A stretch of DNA of 64,000 nt, taken from assembly GCF_013267355.1 (NCBI RefSeq), contig NZ_CP053985.1, forward strand, positions 6,572,001 through 6,636,000, given 5' to 3'. Source of the stretch: Achromobacter pestifer (GTDB lineage: Bacteria; Pseudomonadota; Gammaproteobacteria; Burkholderiales; Burkholderiaceae_B). Each line of letters begins with the position of its first letter. Position 1 is the first letter of the stretch. Below the pieces are notes generated by a model. It searched no databases. It was given only the letters and a program-made list of their open reading frames with translations, and was not told where the DNA came from. Positions 1 to 9,096 of this stretch are shown here, piece by piece. Position numbers and translations under genes: made by a program.

Positions 1-96
1 GATCTGGAGCATCGCGGCACCTATCAGGAAGCACGGCGAAATCCGCCGCAGCCTGGTATCAGCAAGCGCCATGCCCGCAAGCCAGTGCAAGAGGCC

Positions 97-363
97 TCAG
101 AAGCGCGGATTCTTGCCGAACGGCACTTCCGCATCCGACGGTTTCTCGAACGATGCCGTATCGCCGTTCAGGTCCGCCACGTGGATCTGGGCCAGCCGCG
201 TTGCCTCGTCGATCGCGACCTGGGCCGAGGAGAAGCGTTCCTCGATGGCGATGCGTTCCTCGGGCTCCCCCGCGACCGGCGGAACCAGCACGTATCCTAT
301 GCTCCAACTGCCCTGGTCCTCGATCGGACGCTCGAGCTGGAAATCCCATCTGGCGTGTTCCAT
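97..363 (-). CDS. Small hypothetical protein (88 aa)
   Basis: An 88-residue acidic soluble protein that I do not recognise. It has no signal peptide, membrane segment or cysteine. The ATG at 363 is preceded by a strong Shine-Dalgarno sequence (AGGAGG about 5 bases upstream), which is the main reason to accept it as a gene. It lies downstream of, and on the same strand as, the flavin monooxygenase (about 43 bases apart), so the two may be cotranscribed. No function is proposed. Confidence 0.65.
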   Translation of the reverse strand: MEHARWDFQLERPIEDQGSWSIGYVLVPPVAGEPEERIAIEERFSSAQVAIDEATRLAQIHVADLNGDTASFEKPSDAEVPFGKNPRF

Positions 364-406
364 AGGGCCTCCTGTCGTTTCCTGCCTTCATGCTACTGCG
401 GTTTAT

Positions 407-1630
407 TCAGACCCGGTACAAGCTGCCGAAACCGACTCCGTCAGCGGCAACCTCCTGTGTATCGCCCGCCATTGGCAAGCCCTGCGCCCACCCTGCCGCC
501 AAGACCTGCGCGTCACGCACGGGATCGGCGGCCTTGGCGCGTTCGTCCCGCATGCGGCAGGTGGCGGGATCGGTGGCAAACAGGCCGCGCGCGAACACAC
601 GTGCCTGCTCGATGAACTGCCCGGTCTTGGGCGCGCGGATCTGCGCGAAGCGCAGCAAGGCCGCGTCCAGCCCCTCGTCCGCGCCGTCCAGGCATCGGGC
701 CAGATGCCAGGCATCCTCCATGGCCTGACACGCGCCCTGCCCCGAGGTCGGCAAGGGCGCGTGCGCCGCGTCGCCCACCAACAGCACGTTGCCCCGGTTC
801 CAGGTTGTCAGGGGCTCGAGGTCATGCACGGCGATCAGATGGATCGCATGGGTCGGCGTCGCGCGGATGATGCGGGCGACAGGCTCGGGCCACCCTCCGA
901 ACAAGGTCTCGACCTCGTTGCGCAGGTCCGCGGCAGGCGCCGCCGCGCGCAAGGGCCGCGCCTGCGCCCCCGCCCAATAGACCAGCCCCGGCCGCAGCGC
1001 CACGGCGCCAAAGCGCTCGCCCGCGCCCCAATAGTCCCGGATGGTGATTTCATCGACCAGCGCGTCATCCGCCTGCGCTACGCCTATCCAGTTCACGAAG
1101 CCCTGATAGACCGGCGCGTTATCGCCCGCGACGTAACGGCGCGCCACCGAATCCATGCGGCCGTCGGCGCCGATGAGCAGGTCCGGGCGGATGCGCAGCC
1201 CGTTCTCGAACCGCGCCACGGCCCGGCCGTCTCCATCCGGATCGATCGCCACTGCCCGATGTCCGTACTCCACTGGGATTCCGGCCACCGCCGCGGCTTC
1301 CAGTAGCACCGCCAGCAGATCCCGGCGCAATATCGTGTGGGTCGGATATCCCATCATCCGGTCCAGCAGCGCGATATCCAGGCCTCCCAGCGGATTGCCC
1401 GCTGCATCCTGACGCTGCATCGCCACTGGCCGGCCACCCACTGCCGCGATGTCTTGCAGCAATCCCAGTTCCTCCAGCACGAAGCCGGCATTGGGCCAGA
1501 GCGTCACGCCGGCCCCCATGGTCGCCGGCCCCGCCCGGCGCTCGTACACCCGAGGCATATGCCCCTGCTTACGCAAGGCCAGCGTCACGCTCAACCCCGC
1601 AATACCGCCGCCCAGTATTCCAATTTCCAC
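407..1630 (-). CDS. FAD-dependent aromatic-ring monooxygenase (group A flavoprotein)
   Basis: A 407-residue single-component flavoprotein hydroxylase of the PHBH/salicylate hydroxylase/HpxO superfamily. It would be cytoplasmic and use NAD(P)H and O2. Seen: an N-terminal GGGIAGL dinucleotide-binding motif (residues 7-13), the GADGRMDSVAR second FAD/NADPH motif near residue 155, and VLLVGDAAHAPLPTSGQG near residue 280, where the GD motif contacts the FAD ribityl. Length is usual for the family. The start is GTG at 1630 with AGGAG 8 bases upstream. It is transcribed divergently from a LysR gene 138 bases away, the usual arrangement for a regulator and its target. The substrate cannot be told from sequence; urate-like or aromatic acids are possible. 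Confidence 0.85.
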   Translation of the reverse strand: MEIGILGGGIAGLSVTLALRKQGHMPRVYERRAGPATMGAGVTLWPNAGFVLEELGLLQDIAAVGGRPVAMQRQDAAGNPLGGLDIALLDRMMGYPTHTILRRDLLAVLLEAAAVAGIPVEYGHRAVAIDPDGDGRAVARFENGLRIRPDLLIGADGRMDSVARRYVAGDNAPVYQGFVNWIGVAQADDALVDEITIRDYWGAGERFGAVALRPGLVYWAGAQARPLRAAAPAADLRNEVETLFGGWPEPVARIIRATPTHAIHLIAVHDLEPLTTWNRGNVLLVGDAAHAPLPTSGQGACQAMEDAWHLARCLDGADEGLDAALLRFAQIRAPKTGQFIEQARVFARGLFATDPATCRMRDERAKAADPVRDAQVLAAGWAQGLPMAGDTQEVAADGVGFGSLYRV

Positions 1631-1768
1631 GCTGAAACTCTCCTGTAAGAACCGTCCTGACGCCTCGCCGGCGGCGGTTCATCGGACGATGACGGCATCT
1701 TAGATTCCGCCAATGATGAGAACTAGCATGTAAAAATAGGTTGGTTTAATACCTTAATCGGGATAATC

Positions 1769-2686
1769 ATGCGAGATGTGCTGGACCTGAATACCGTCCG
1801 CGTCTACGTGGCGGTCGTCGATGAACAGAGCTTCGCCGGCGCCGCCCGCCTGCTGGCCCTGCCCTCATCCAATGTCAGCCGCCACGTCGCCTCGCTGGAA
1901 CGCAGGCTGGGCGTGCGCCTGCTGGAGCGCAGCACCCGCCATCTGCGCATGACGGAAGCCGGCAGGCTCTTGTACGAACGCGCCAAACCCCTGCTCGACA
2001 CCTTGCTCGCCACCGAGGAAGAACTGGGCGCGGTGCAACGCGAGCTGCGCGGCCCGCTGCGAATGTGCATGCCCGGCGAAGCCCCAAGACTGCTGGCGCC
2101 CATTCTTGCCGAGTTCTGCAGCCTGCATCCCGGCGTGGAACTGGAATGCGACACGCGCATGACCGGGCTTGAATCACTGCGCGAAGAGGACATGGACCTG
2201 GCCATCGTCTTCCATCGCGGCCGCCAGGACGACAGCGCCTTCATCACGCGTGAACTGGCCACCCTGCCCAGCATCGTGGTCGCGGCGCCCAGCTTGCTGG
2301 CCCAGACCGGAACGCCCCGTCACGTGCGGGAGCTCAGGTCCCTGCCCTGCATCACCACCTTGAGCGCGCTGAAAGGCCAACCCTGGCAATTCATCGATGC
2401 CGCCGGCGAAATCGTCAAGGTGCCGGTCCGCAGCCGCTACCGCGTCAACAGTGGCGAACTGGCAGGCGCGGGCGCGCGGCAAGGCATAGGTTTCGCGATA
2501 CTGGCGGCCTTTGGCTGCCAGGAAGACCTGGCAGCCGGCCGCCTGGTGGAGGTGCCGCTGGATCTGCGGCCCGCGCCGCTGCAATTGTTGGGGGCATACA
2601 GCCATCGGCATTCGGTCACGGCGCGGGTTCGGGCCTTGCTGGAGTTGATGCAGGCGCGGCTGGGAGCAATGGGCGAGCGTTCCTGA
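1769..2686 (+). CDS. LysR family transcriptional regulator
   Basis: A 305-residue LTTR. The N-terminal winged helix-turn-helix (about residues 6-65) contains the family signature AARLLALPSSNVSRHVASLE. The rest is the periplasmic-binding-protein-like effector domain. It resembles the subgroup that writes its recognition helix as SNVSRHV. The ATG at 1769 opens directly on the N-terminal helix, with no convincing Shine-Dalgarno sequence. The gene is divergent from the flavin monooxygenase, so it probably controls that gene and itself from the AT-rich 1631-1768 intergenic stretch. The effector is unknown. Confidence 0.9.
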   Translation: MRDVLDLNTVRVYVAVVDEQSFAGAARLLALPSSNVSRHVASLERRLGVRLLERSTRHLRMTEAGRLLYERAKPLLDTLLATEEELGAVQRELRGPLRMCMPGEAPRLLAPILAEFCSLHPGVELECDTRMTGLESLREEDMDLAIVFHRGRQDDSAFITRELATLPSIVVAAPSLLAQTGTPRHVRELRSLPCITTLSALKGQPWQFIDAAGEIVKVPVRSRYRVNSGELAGAGARQGIGFAILAAFGCQEDLAAGRLVEVPLDLRPAPLQLLGAYSHRHSVTARVRALLELMQARLGAMGERS

Positions 2687-2721
2687 CGTTTCCCGTCGGC
2701 GGCCGCTAGAGCGACTTGCCG

Positions 2722-4617
2722 CTATGCGCGCAGGCCGAGCACCACCACGCCAGACGCCAGGCTAGCCAGCGCGATCAGCGCCCAAGCCCGTTCCGCGCTG
2801 CGGACGCCGAACACGGCCAAGCCGATCGCCGTGTACACGACAAAGCTCAAAAGCGTTCCGGCCAGCACGCCGACTGCCGGCGATGCGCCGGCCAAGACAG
2901 GCCACGCCAGCGCCAGGGCCGACATCGCCAAAGCGGAGAGCAGGTAGCCGCCCGCAGCCGCGGCGATCAAGCGGCTGGCGATCCCCCAACAATGCGCTGC
3001 GGCGTCGTGGCTGGCGGGCGGCGCCTTGCGCGACGGCGGCGCGGCGACCGTCGGCGCAGCCTTCCAGTGGCGCCGCAGCGCATGGACCATGCAGGCCAGC
3101 AGCAGGCCAAATGCCAGCGCGGTGATTTCCACTGCCGCCTGCAGCCATTCTCCGCGGGCGGCATAGGCCCACGCGTGCCGGCCCGTCGTCGCCCAGTTCA
3201 ACATCGGCAGCCCGAGGCAGAGCACCGCTGCCGCAGCCAATTGCTCGATCCATGCGCTGCGTGGCGGGCGCCACAATGCATGGGCCAGAGTCGCGGCCCA
3301 CACGGCGAAGAAAAAGCGGATCTCCCAGGCGTTGCGGTCCGGCCAGGCAGCCGGGATCAGCCGGTTGCCATAAAAGTAGGCGACGCTTGCCACGGCGATG
3401 CCCGCCAGCGCCGCCACGTTCAAGGCTTCGACGCAGCGATAGACCCGCGCGGTGGCCGCGCCGAACTCATGCTCGCTCTTCTTGCGCCGCTTGAGGGAGA
3501 ACAGCAGCGTGCCGATGGCGATCATGGCGGTGCCCATCAGGCCGCTGAAGAAGTACAGCCACTTGATGGTCCATCCGCCGAAGTCCGCCTTGTGCAGGGC
3601 TTCGATCGTCTCGTGGACCTGCTTTGGTTCAAACCCGTCGTGCTGGGCGGGCACAACCTGCAAGACCGCTGCGCTTGCCGCATCGAACGCAACGTGGCTG
3701 GCTTCGGTGAGCAGCTGCGGGGCCGCGCCGGCCAACGGCTTGCGGCCGGACACCAGGACGATGCTGCGCGCGTCGCCCGGACGTTCGATCGTGATGCGCG
3801 CCGCTTCCTGCCCGGTCAGCTCGCGCGCCCGCGACAGCAAGGGGTACAGATCCGGGACTCCGCCCAAACCCGGCTCGGCGATGCGAGGCACAGACAGCGC
3901 AGGCGCAAGCTCGGCCTGATAGCGGCGGTAGGCGCCTGTGTCGTCGCCATACGCCGCGTGCAGCGGCCACGGCATGTAGCTGGTGTAGAAGAACGCCAGG
4001 CCGGTGTAGCCGATCATGAACAGGAACGGCAGCGTCAGCACCGCCGTGGCATTGTGCGCGTCCAGCCAGCTGCGCAGTCCCTTGCCCGGGCGAAAAGTGA
4101 AGAAGTCCTTGAAGATGCGCTTGTGCACCACCACGCCCGACACCAGCGCGACCAGCATGCACATGGATATCCAGCCCACCAGCCAGTAGCCCGGCAGGCC
4201 GCCGTGCAAGGTGTAGTGGAAGGACATGAAATGCCGGCCGCCCTCTGTCTCGCGTATCTGGGGCGGCGGCTGCACCGCACCTGTGCGCGAGTCCAGCCAG
4301 ACCTCATGGCGTGTGCCGTCGTCGGTGCGCCACGACAGTTGCGCGGGCCAGCCGGGCCGGGCCGGCAAGGAAATGTCCCAAGCGGACGCTGCCGCCGCGC
4401 GGGACGACAGCTCCTGCGTGGCGCGCGACAGCCACTGCCGGGCATCCGCGGCGTCGGCGGCTGAACTGGCCGGCGGCCCCGCTTCCATCCAGCGCGTAAT
4501 GGGCTCCCGGAAGACGCTGAGCGTGCCGGTCAGGAAGATGGCGCACAGCAGCCAGCCGCAGGTCAGGCCGCACCAGGTGTGCAGCCAGGACATGCTCTGG
4601 CGGAATCCCCCCTTCAC
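2722..4617 (-). CDS. PepSY-associated membrane protein (iron/siderophore-linked)
   Basis: A 631-residue inner-membrane protein of the PepSY-associated TM helix family, which is often found beside siderophore receptors and includes proposed ferric-siderophore reductases. Seen: an N-terminal SMSWLHTWCGLTCGWLL helix, a large periplasmic domain, the HKRIFKDFFTFRPGKG motif followed by LDAHNATAVLTLPF, and further helices, with an extra helical C-terminal third. The start is GTG at 4617. It is the last gene of the sigma/FecR/receptor operon and begins 46 bases after the receptor stop. A paralogue with the same N-terminal pattern lies near 40.8 kb. The precise reaction is inferred from the family only. 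Confidence 0.85.
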   Translation of the reverse strand: MKGGFRQSMSWLHTWCGLTCGWLLCAIFLTGTLSVFREPITRWMEAGPPASSAADAADARQWLSRATQELSSRAAAASAWDISLPARPGWPAQLSWRTDDGTRHEVWLDSRTGAVQPPPQIRETEGGRHFMSFHYTLHGGLPGYWLVGWISMCMLVALVSGVVVHKRIFKDFFTFRPGKGLRSWLDAHNATAVLTLPFLFMIGYTGLAFFYTSYMPWPLHAAYGDDTGAYRRYQAELAPALSVPRIAEPGLGGVPDLYPLLSRARELTGQEAARITIERPGDARSIVLVSGRKPLAGAAPQLLTEASHVAFDAASAAVLQVVPAQHDGFEPKQVHETIEALHKADFGGWTIKWLYFFSGLMGTAMIAIGTLLFSLKRRKKSEHEFGAATARVYRCVEALNVAALAGIAVASVAYFYGNRLIPAAWPDRNAWEIRFFFAVWAATLAHALWRPPRSAWIEQLAAAAVLCLGLPMLNWATTGRHAWAYAARGEWLQAAVEITALAFGLLLACMVHALRRHWKAAPTVAAPPSRKAPPASHDAAAHCWGIASRLIAAAAGGYLLSALAMSALALAWPVLAGASPAVGVLAGTLLSFVVYTAIGLAVFGVRSAERAWALIALASLASGVVVLGLRA

Positions 4618-4663
4618 GACCGCGTCCGCGCGCGGCCGCCAGCCCCGCCGCCAGCAAGGCCGG

Positions 4664-7138
4664 TCACAGCGTTCCCCGCAAGGTCAGCATCACGTTGCGA
4701 GGCTCGCCATAGTGGTTGCCGCGCCGGATCTGGCTGACCATGCCGTAATAGTCCTTGTCGAACGCGTTCGCCACGTTCAGGCTGGCGGACCAGTGCTTGT
4801 TGATGCGATAGCCCGCGCGCAGATCCCACACCGCGCGGCCGGGCGCGCCCATCCGCACCGACATGTCGTCGTAGGCCTTGTACGAGTAGCCGCTTTGCGC
4901 CGACACGCCGCCGCCGACGCTGAAGGCATTCCAGCGGCCCGGCAACTGGTACGTGGTGGACAGGCGGAACAGATGGCGCGGGGTCTCCGCGCTGATGGTT
5001 TCGCCTTCGTCGTCGCGGCTGGTGACGTAGGTGTAGCCGGCCATCACCTGCCAGCCCGGCGACAGTTCGCCGCTGGCTTCCAGTTCAAAGCCCTTGCTGC
5101 GCAGGGTGCCGCCGTTGCGATAGCAATTGGGCGAAGCCAGCGAGCCCGGGCAGCTTCCCGTGGCCGCCATGTCCTCTACTGCGATGCCGGACTTCTTCAC
5201 TGCGAACACCGCCGCGGATACGTTCAGGCGTCCGTCGTAGAGTTCGCCCTTCACGCCCGCCTCGTAGTTGGCGCCGATGGACGGGTCCAGCGGCTTGCCC
5301 GAAGACGTTACGTAGGTGCTCTGCGGCTGGTAGGTGTCCGCATAGCTGGTGTAGACGGACCATTGCTGGTCCAGGTCGTAGACCAGTCCGGCGTAGGGCG
5401 TGAATTCATGCTTCTGTTCATAGTCCCGGGTCATCCTGCCCGTCAGCCCATCGTTGGACCGGTACTTCAGCCAGCTGAACTTACCGCCCAGCAGCAAGTG
5501 CAGCGGGTCCGCCAGTTGCAGCCGCATGCTGCCGTAGACGCTGGTCTGCTCCAGCCGCGACGTTTCCCCGCTGTCCCAGGCCGGACGCGCCGGTTCCGGG
5601 ATGGAGGAATGGTCAGGGTCATACACGTTGATGGGCGTGTCGGTGTCCAGATTCGCCCATTTCTGGTTGACGCGCTGGCGCGACCAGCTGGTGCCGAGCA
5701 GGACCTGGTGCGTGCCGCCCAGCGCCTGGAAACTGCCGGTGGTGTTCAGGTCGACGCCGTCGCTCTTCACGTGCGCATTGTTGAAATAGATGGTGTAGAA
5801 GCGCGAGCCCACGCCGGTCGCCCGATCCACGCCGCCGATCGGAATGGCCACGCGCTGGTCCAGGTCGACCTCGGTATGGTTGAGCGACAGGCGCGCCTTC
5901 CAGTCCTGGTTGAACCGGTGCTCGGCCTCGGCGAACACTTCGTTCACCTGGCCCTTCTGCCGGTTCCAGTCCTGAAGCAAGGAGGTCGAGCGCGAAACGT
6001 CCAGCGCGCCGCCGTCGGTATAACGCGGCAGGCCGAAAATCCAGTAGCCGTCCGTATTGGTGGCTTGGTGGCGCGCGCCGAAGGTCAACGTCGTGTCGCG
6101 CCCGAGATCGGCGTCGATCACGCCGTAGACCAGGGGCGATTTCGACTTCGTGCCATCGTAGAAGTAATGGCGGTCCTGATAAGCGGTTACCAGGCGGCCG
6201 CGCACCGTGCCGGACTCGTTGAGCGGGCCGCCGCCGTCGAGCTCCATGCGGTAGTTGTCCCAGGATCCCACCGTCGTGGAGCCCTCGAAATGGCCTTCGC
6301 CGCGCGGACGCTTGCGCACCATGTTGATCGCGCCGCTGGGATCCGCCGAGCCCAGCATCAAGCCCGCCGCGCCGCGCAGCACTTCGACCCGGTCAAACAC
6401 GGCGGTGTCGATGGGCAGCCAGCCCACCGGGGCATAGACCACGCCAGCCACGCCGTCGACCAGATAGTTGTTGTCGTCTACCGTGAAGCCACGTATCGAG
6501 AACTTGTGATTGCCGAAGTTTCTTGCCGTCTTCGTCACGCCCGTGGTCTGCGCCAGCGCCTCGTCCAGCGTGGTCAGGTTCTTGTCGTCCAGCAGCTGAC
6601 GCGTGAGCACGCTGACCGACTGCGGCGTTTCCCTGACCGACTGCGTCATCTTGCTGATCGTGATGGCATCGCTCGTGTACGAGCCGGTTCCTTCGGTGGT
6701 CGGATTGCCCACGCCGCTGCCGCTGACCGTCACCGACTGCAGCGTCACCGCATCGCCCGAGGATTGCCCGATGGCCGTCAAGGTGTACACGTTCGGCCTG
6801 GCGCTGTTCACGCGCACGTTGGCGCCGGCCAGCAACTGATCCAGCGCTTCGCGCGGCGCATAGCGGCCATTGACCGCCGGCGCGCGCTTGCCCGCCACCA
6901 CGCTTTCATCGAACAGCACCTGATGCCGGGACTGCTCGGAGAACAGCCTCAGGGCATGTTCCAGCGGCTGAGCCGGAATGCTGAAATCGACCTGCGCCGC
7001 CTGCTGCTGCGCCTGCACCGCGGCGGGCGACGCCAGGGCGGCCAGCGCGCACGCCACCATTCCCGGCATGGCCCTGAGCTGCATGCCCGCCGTCAACGCG
7101 CCGCCAGCAAGCGCGTCCTTCAACAATCCCCGTCCCAT
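4664..7138 (-). CDS. TonB-dependent ferric-siderophore receptor with STN signalling domain
   Basis: An 824-residue outer-membrane receptor of the FpvA/FoxA type. A signal peptide of about 45 residues ends near AAVQAQ. Then come the STN (secretin/TonB short N-terminal) domain that talks to FecR, the plug (SVLTRQLLDDKNLTTLDEAL, VEVLRGAAGLMLGSADPSG) and a 22-strand-type barrel ending in VMLTLRGTL. The chosen ATG at 7138 has GGAG upstream. Longer in-frame starts would run into fecR and lack a signal peptide. An STN domain together with adjacent sigma and FecR genes means cell-surface signalling: substrate binding should induce this operon. The transported siderophore is not readable from sequence. 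Confidence 0.93.
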   Translation of the reverse strand: MGRGLLKDALAGGALTAGMQLRAMPGMVACALAALASPAAVQAQQQAAQVDFSIPAQPLEHALRLFSEQSRHQVLFDESVVAGKRAPAVNGRYAPREALDQLLAGANVRVNSARPNVYTLTAIGQSSGDAVTLQSVTVSGSGVGNPTTEGTGSYTSDAITISKMTQSVRETPQSVSVLTRQLLDDKNLTTLDEALAQTTGVTKTARNFGNHKFSIRGFTVDDNNYLVDGVAGVVYAPVGWLPIDTAVFDRVEVLRGAAGLMLGSADPSGAINMVRKRPRGEGHFEGSTTVGSWDNYRMELDGGGPLNESGTVRGRLVTAYQDRHYFYDGTKSKSPLVYGVIDADLGRDTTLTFGARHQATNTDGYWIFGLPRYTDGGALDVSRSTSLLQDWNRQKGQVNEVFAEAEHRFNQDWKARLSLNHTEVDLDQRVAIPIGGVDRATGVGSRFYTIYFNNAHVKSDGVDLNTTGSFQALGGTHQVLLGTSWSRQRVNQKWANLDTDTPINVYDPDHSSIPEPARPAWDSGETSRLEQTSVYGSMRLQLADPLHLLLGGKFSWLKYRSNDGLTGRMTRDYEQKHEFTPYAGLVYDLDQQWSVYTSYADTYQPQSTYVTSSGKPLDPSIGANYEAGVKGELYDGRLNVSAAVFAVKKSGIAVEDMAATGSCPGSLASPNCYRNGGTLRSKGFELEASGELSPGWQVMAGYTYVTSRDDEGETISAETPRHLFRLSTTYQLPGRWNAFSVGGGVSAQSGYSYKAYDDMSVRMGAPGRAVWDLRAGYRINKHWSASLNVANAFDKDYYGMVSQIRRGNHYGEPRNVMLTLRGTL

Positions 7139-7259
7139 TCCCACTCCATCGTTGTTGGCCGCTACCGGCCTTGCAGGAGTAAACGGATTCCAGGACGGGA
7201 TTGGGAACCCGCGTACCGCATGCGAACAAAAATAATTTTCAGGCAGGCCTCCTGGACGC

Positions 7260-8324
7260 TCAGCGGTCCAGGATGAGATAGCCGCCGTCGGGCGCGCGCT
7301 TGACCTGCACCGGCAGCAGATCCGGCAAGGCTTCCAGGAACGCGGCGGGCGCATTGGTCGCGGCAAAGCCCGAGACCGGCAGCGACTTCAGGCCCGGGCT
7401 GCCCAGCGCCACCGGCTTGCCCAGGTACTGCGCGACTTCCTGGGCCACCTCGCCCAGCGGCGTGCGCCGGTACACCAGACGGCCGTTGCGCCATCCGCCC
7501 ACGCCGTCCGGGACCGCCGCCACCGCCTGATAGGTGGAGTTTCGCGCATCCACGGTCACGCCTTGCTCGGCGCCCAGAGACAGCTCCGGCCTGGCCTTGT
7601 CGCGGTCGGGCTGCACACGCACGCGGCCATGCGACACCTTGACGATGACGTCATCCGGCGTGTTTCGCACATTGAAGGCCGTGCCCACCACGGTGATCCG
7701 GCTTTGTTGCGCATCAACGGTGAACGGACGGCCGGTATCCGGCGCCACGTCGAAAAATCCTTCGCCCTGGTTCAGCACCAGCTCGCGGCGCCGCGGGTAG
7801 TAACGCACCTCCAGCGTACTGCCGAAATTCAACGCGACATGCGAGCCGTCGGGCAGGTCCAGCTGACGTACCTCTGCCGCCGCAGTTCTCACGCTCAACA
7901 CATAGCCGGGCGTATTGTCCCAGCGATACCAGCCAAAACCGCCGCCCACGACCAGCGCCGCACAGGCGGCGGCGAAGGTCTTTGAAAAGACGGGTTGCCC
8001 CAGCAGCACCCCCCAGAAACCGGGCTGGACCGCGCGGCGGCCAGATGCTTCCCGCGAGGCGCGTCGCGGCAAGGGCCGGGATGGACGGCTGGCCGCCTGC
8101 CCGTCGGAAGCCAGCGCGGGCCGGGGCGCCTGCGACAGGTCCTCCCAGGTGCGCGCCACCCGCGAGTACGCTTGCCGGTGCGCGGGACGGGCAGCCAGCC
8201 AGGCATGCAGTTCCTGTTCGTCCGCGGACGACCAGCTGGCATCCTGGCGGCGCACCAGCCATTCGGCCGCGGCCTCGTGCAAGGCGAGCGTATCCGGCGA
8301 AGCTGAGGAAGACGGGTCGGTCAT
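7260..8324 (-). CDS. FecR family anti-sigma/sigma regulator
   Basis: A 354-residue inner-membrane regulator. The N-terminal cytoplasmic DUF4880-like segment (AAEWLVRRQDASWSSADEQE and LAARPAHRQAYSRVARTWEDL) binds the sigma factor. One membrane helix (TFAAACAALVVGGGFGWYRW, around 115-135) leads to the periplasmic FecR domain (for example VRTAAAEVRQLDLPDGSHVALN and VVGTAFNVR). The C-terminal STN-like end contacts the receptor's signalling domain. Its ATG overlaps the stop of the sigma gene by 4 bp (ATGA), so translation is coupled. The receptor follows after 121 bp. It transmits receptor occupancy to the sigma factor. Confidence 0.92.
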   Translation of the reverse strand: MTDPSSSASPDTLALHEAAAEWLVRRQDASWSSADEQELHAWLAARPAHRQAYSRVARTWEDLSQAPRPALASDGQAASRPSRPLPRRASREASGRRAVQPGFWGVLLGQPVFSKTFAAACAALVVGGGFGWYRWDNTPGYVLSVRTAAAEVRQLDLPDGSHVALNFGSTLEVRYYPRRRELVLNQGEGFFDVAPDTGRPFTVDAQQSRITVVGTAFNVRNTPDDVIVKVSHGRVRVQPDRDKARPELSLGAEQGVTVDARNSTYQAVAAVPDGVGGWRNGRLVYRRTPLGEVAQEVAQYLGKPVALGSPGLKSLPVSGFAATNAPAAFLEALPDLLPVQVKRAPDGGYLILDR

Positions 8325-8989
8325 GGCGAGGCGGAGTCGCTATTGTTGTTATTGTCCAGGCCGGCGTCATCGCCGGCGGGCCGATGCAATTGCTGCATCT
8401 GCGCAACCGTAGCATAGTGCACCCGGACCTCGCAGTAGGCGATGGCGCGCGCCAGATGCTTGACGACCATGCGCCGCGATATCTGCATGCGGGCGGCGAC
8501 TTCGTCCTGTGTCAGCCCGTCGAAACGGCACAGCACAAAAGCTTCGCGCTGGCGCTCGGGGAGTTCCTGCAAGGCAGCGCCCAGCCGCTCCAGACGCTGT
8601 TGATGCGCCGCCGCGCGCATGGGACACGACGCATCGCCCGCCGCCAGGGCCTGCACGCCCTCTTCGGCCTCATTGAACGACACCGTCTGCAGCCGCCGGC
8701 CCGCCTTGCGTTCGCGGAACTCGTCGGCCACGCCGTTCAACACCGTCCTGCGCAAGTAGGCGCCCTGCTCGTCAGGGGAATCCAGCGCCGGGTTGGCCGC
8801 TACCCATTTGACGACCCCATCATGCAGCGCGTCTTCGGCGCTGCCGATGCTGCCTTTGAACCTGGCCAGGCCGCGCATGAGCGGCAAACGCCAGCGCGCG
8901 TAGGCTTTGGCGATCGCGCTGGAATTTCCGTTCGTGTCGTCGGCGGATGCGGGCGTCGTGTTGGACGCCAGCAAAGGGTTGCGGCTCAT
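8321..8989 (-). CDS. FecI-like ECF sigma-70 factor
   Basis: A 222-residue extracytoplasmic-function sigma factor of the iron-starvation class. Region 2 (about residues 25-95) includes FKGSIGSAEDALHDGVVKW and the region 2.4 stretch AYLRRTVLNGVADEFRERK. Region 4 contains LPERQREAFVLCRFDGLTQ and MQISRRMVVKHLARAI. The ATG at 8989 is chosen because it opens the conserved body. An upstream in-frame start would add 19 residues lying over the probable promoter. It is the first gene of the operon with fecR and the receptor. A Fur-like palindrome sits 36 bases upstream. Confidence 0.9.
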   Translation of the reverse strand: MSRNPLLASNTTPASADDTNGNSSAIAKAYARWRLPLMRGLARFKGSIGSAEDALHDGVVKWVAANPALDSPDEQGAYLRRTVLNGVADEFRERKAGRRLQTVSFNEAEEGVQALAAGDASCPMRAAAHQQRLERLGAALQELPERQREAFVLCRFDGLTQDEVAARMQISRRMVVKHLARAIAYCEVRVHYATVAQMQQLHRPAGDDAGLDNNNNSDSASP

Positions 8990-9024
8990 GCGGCGCGGGT
9001 CGTTTGAAAGTCGCCGGATTGTAC

Positions 9025-9039
9025 TGAGATTTATTCTCA
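9025..9039. promoter_or_regulatory. Fur-like box upstream of the fecI homologue
   Basis: TGAGATTTATTCTCA is a palindrome of TGAGA and TCTCA arms around five bases. It is close to the 7-1-7 Fur consensus TGATAATNATTATCA. It sits 36 bp upstream of the sigma factor start, where iron-loaded Fur would block transcription. The match is by eye; Fur binding is inferred. Confidence 0.55.
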
Positions 9040-9096
9040 CTCGCAATCCAAAGCAGGACCGCGCCGTTCAACAATCAATCATGCAACCCTCGCGGC

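Noticed and set aside
1..96. Partial coding sequence at the left edge
   Set aside because: Open frames exist but none shows a recognisable C-terminus or family motif, so no partial gene is called.
4226..7276. A plus-strand frame of about 1000 codons opposite the first TonB receptor
   Set aside because: Antisense to an unmistakable receptor with plug and barrel motifs; the frame has no recognisable domain.
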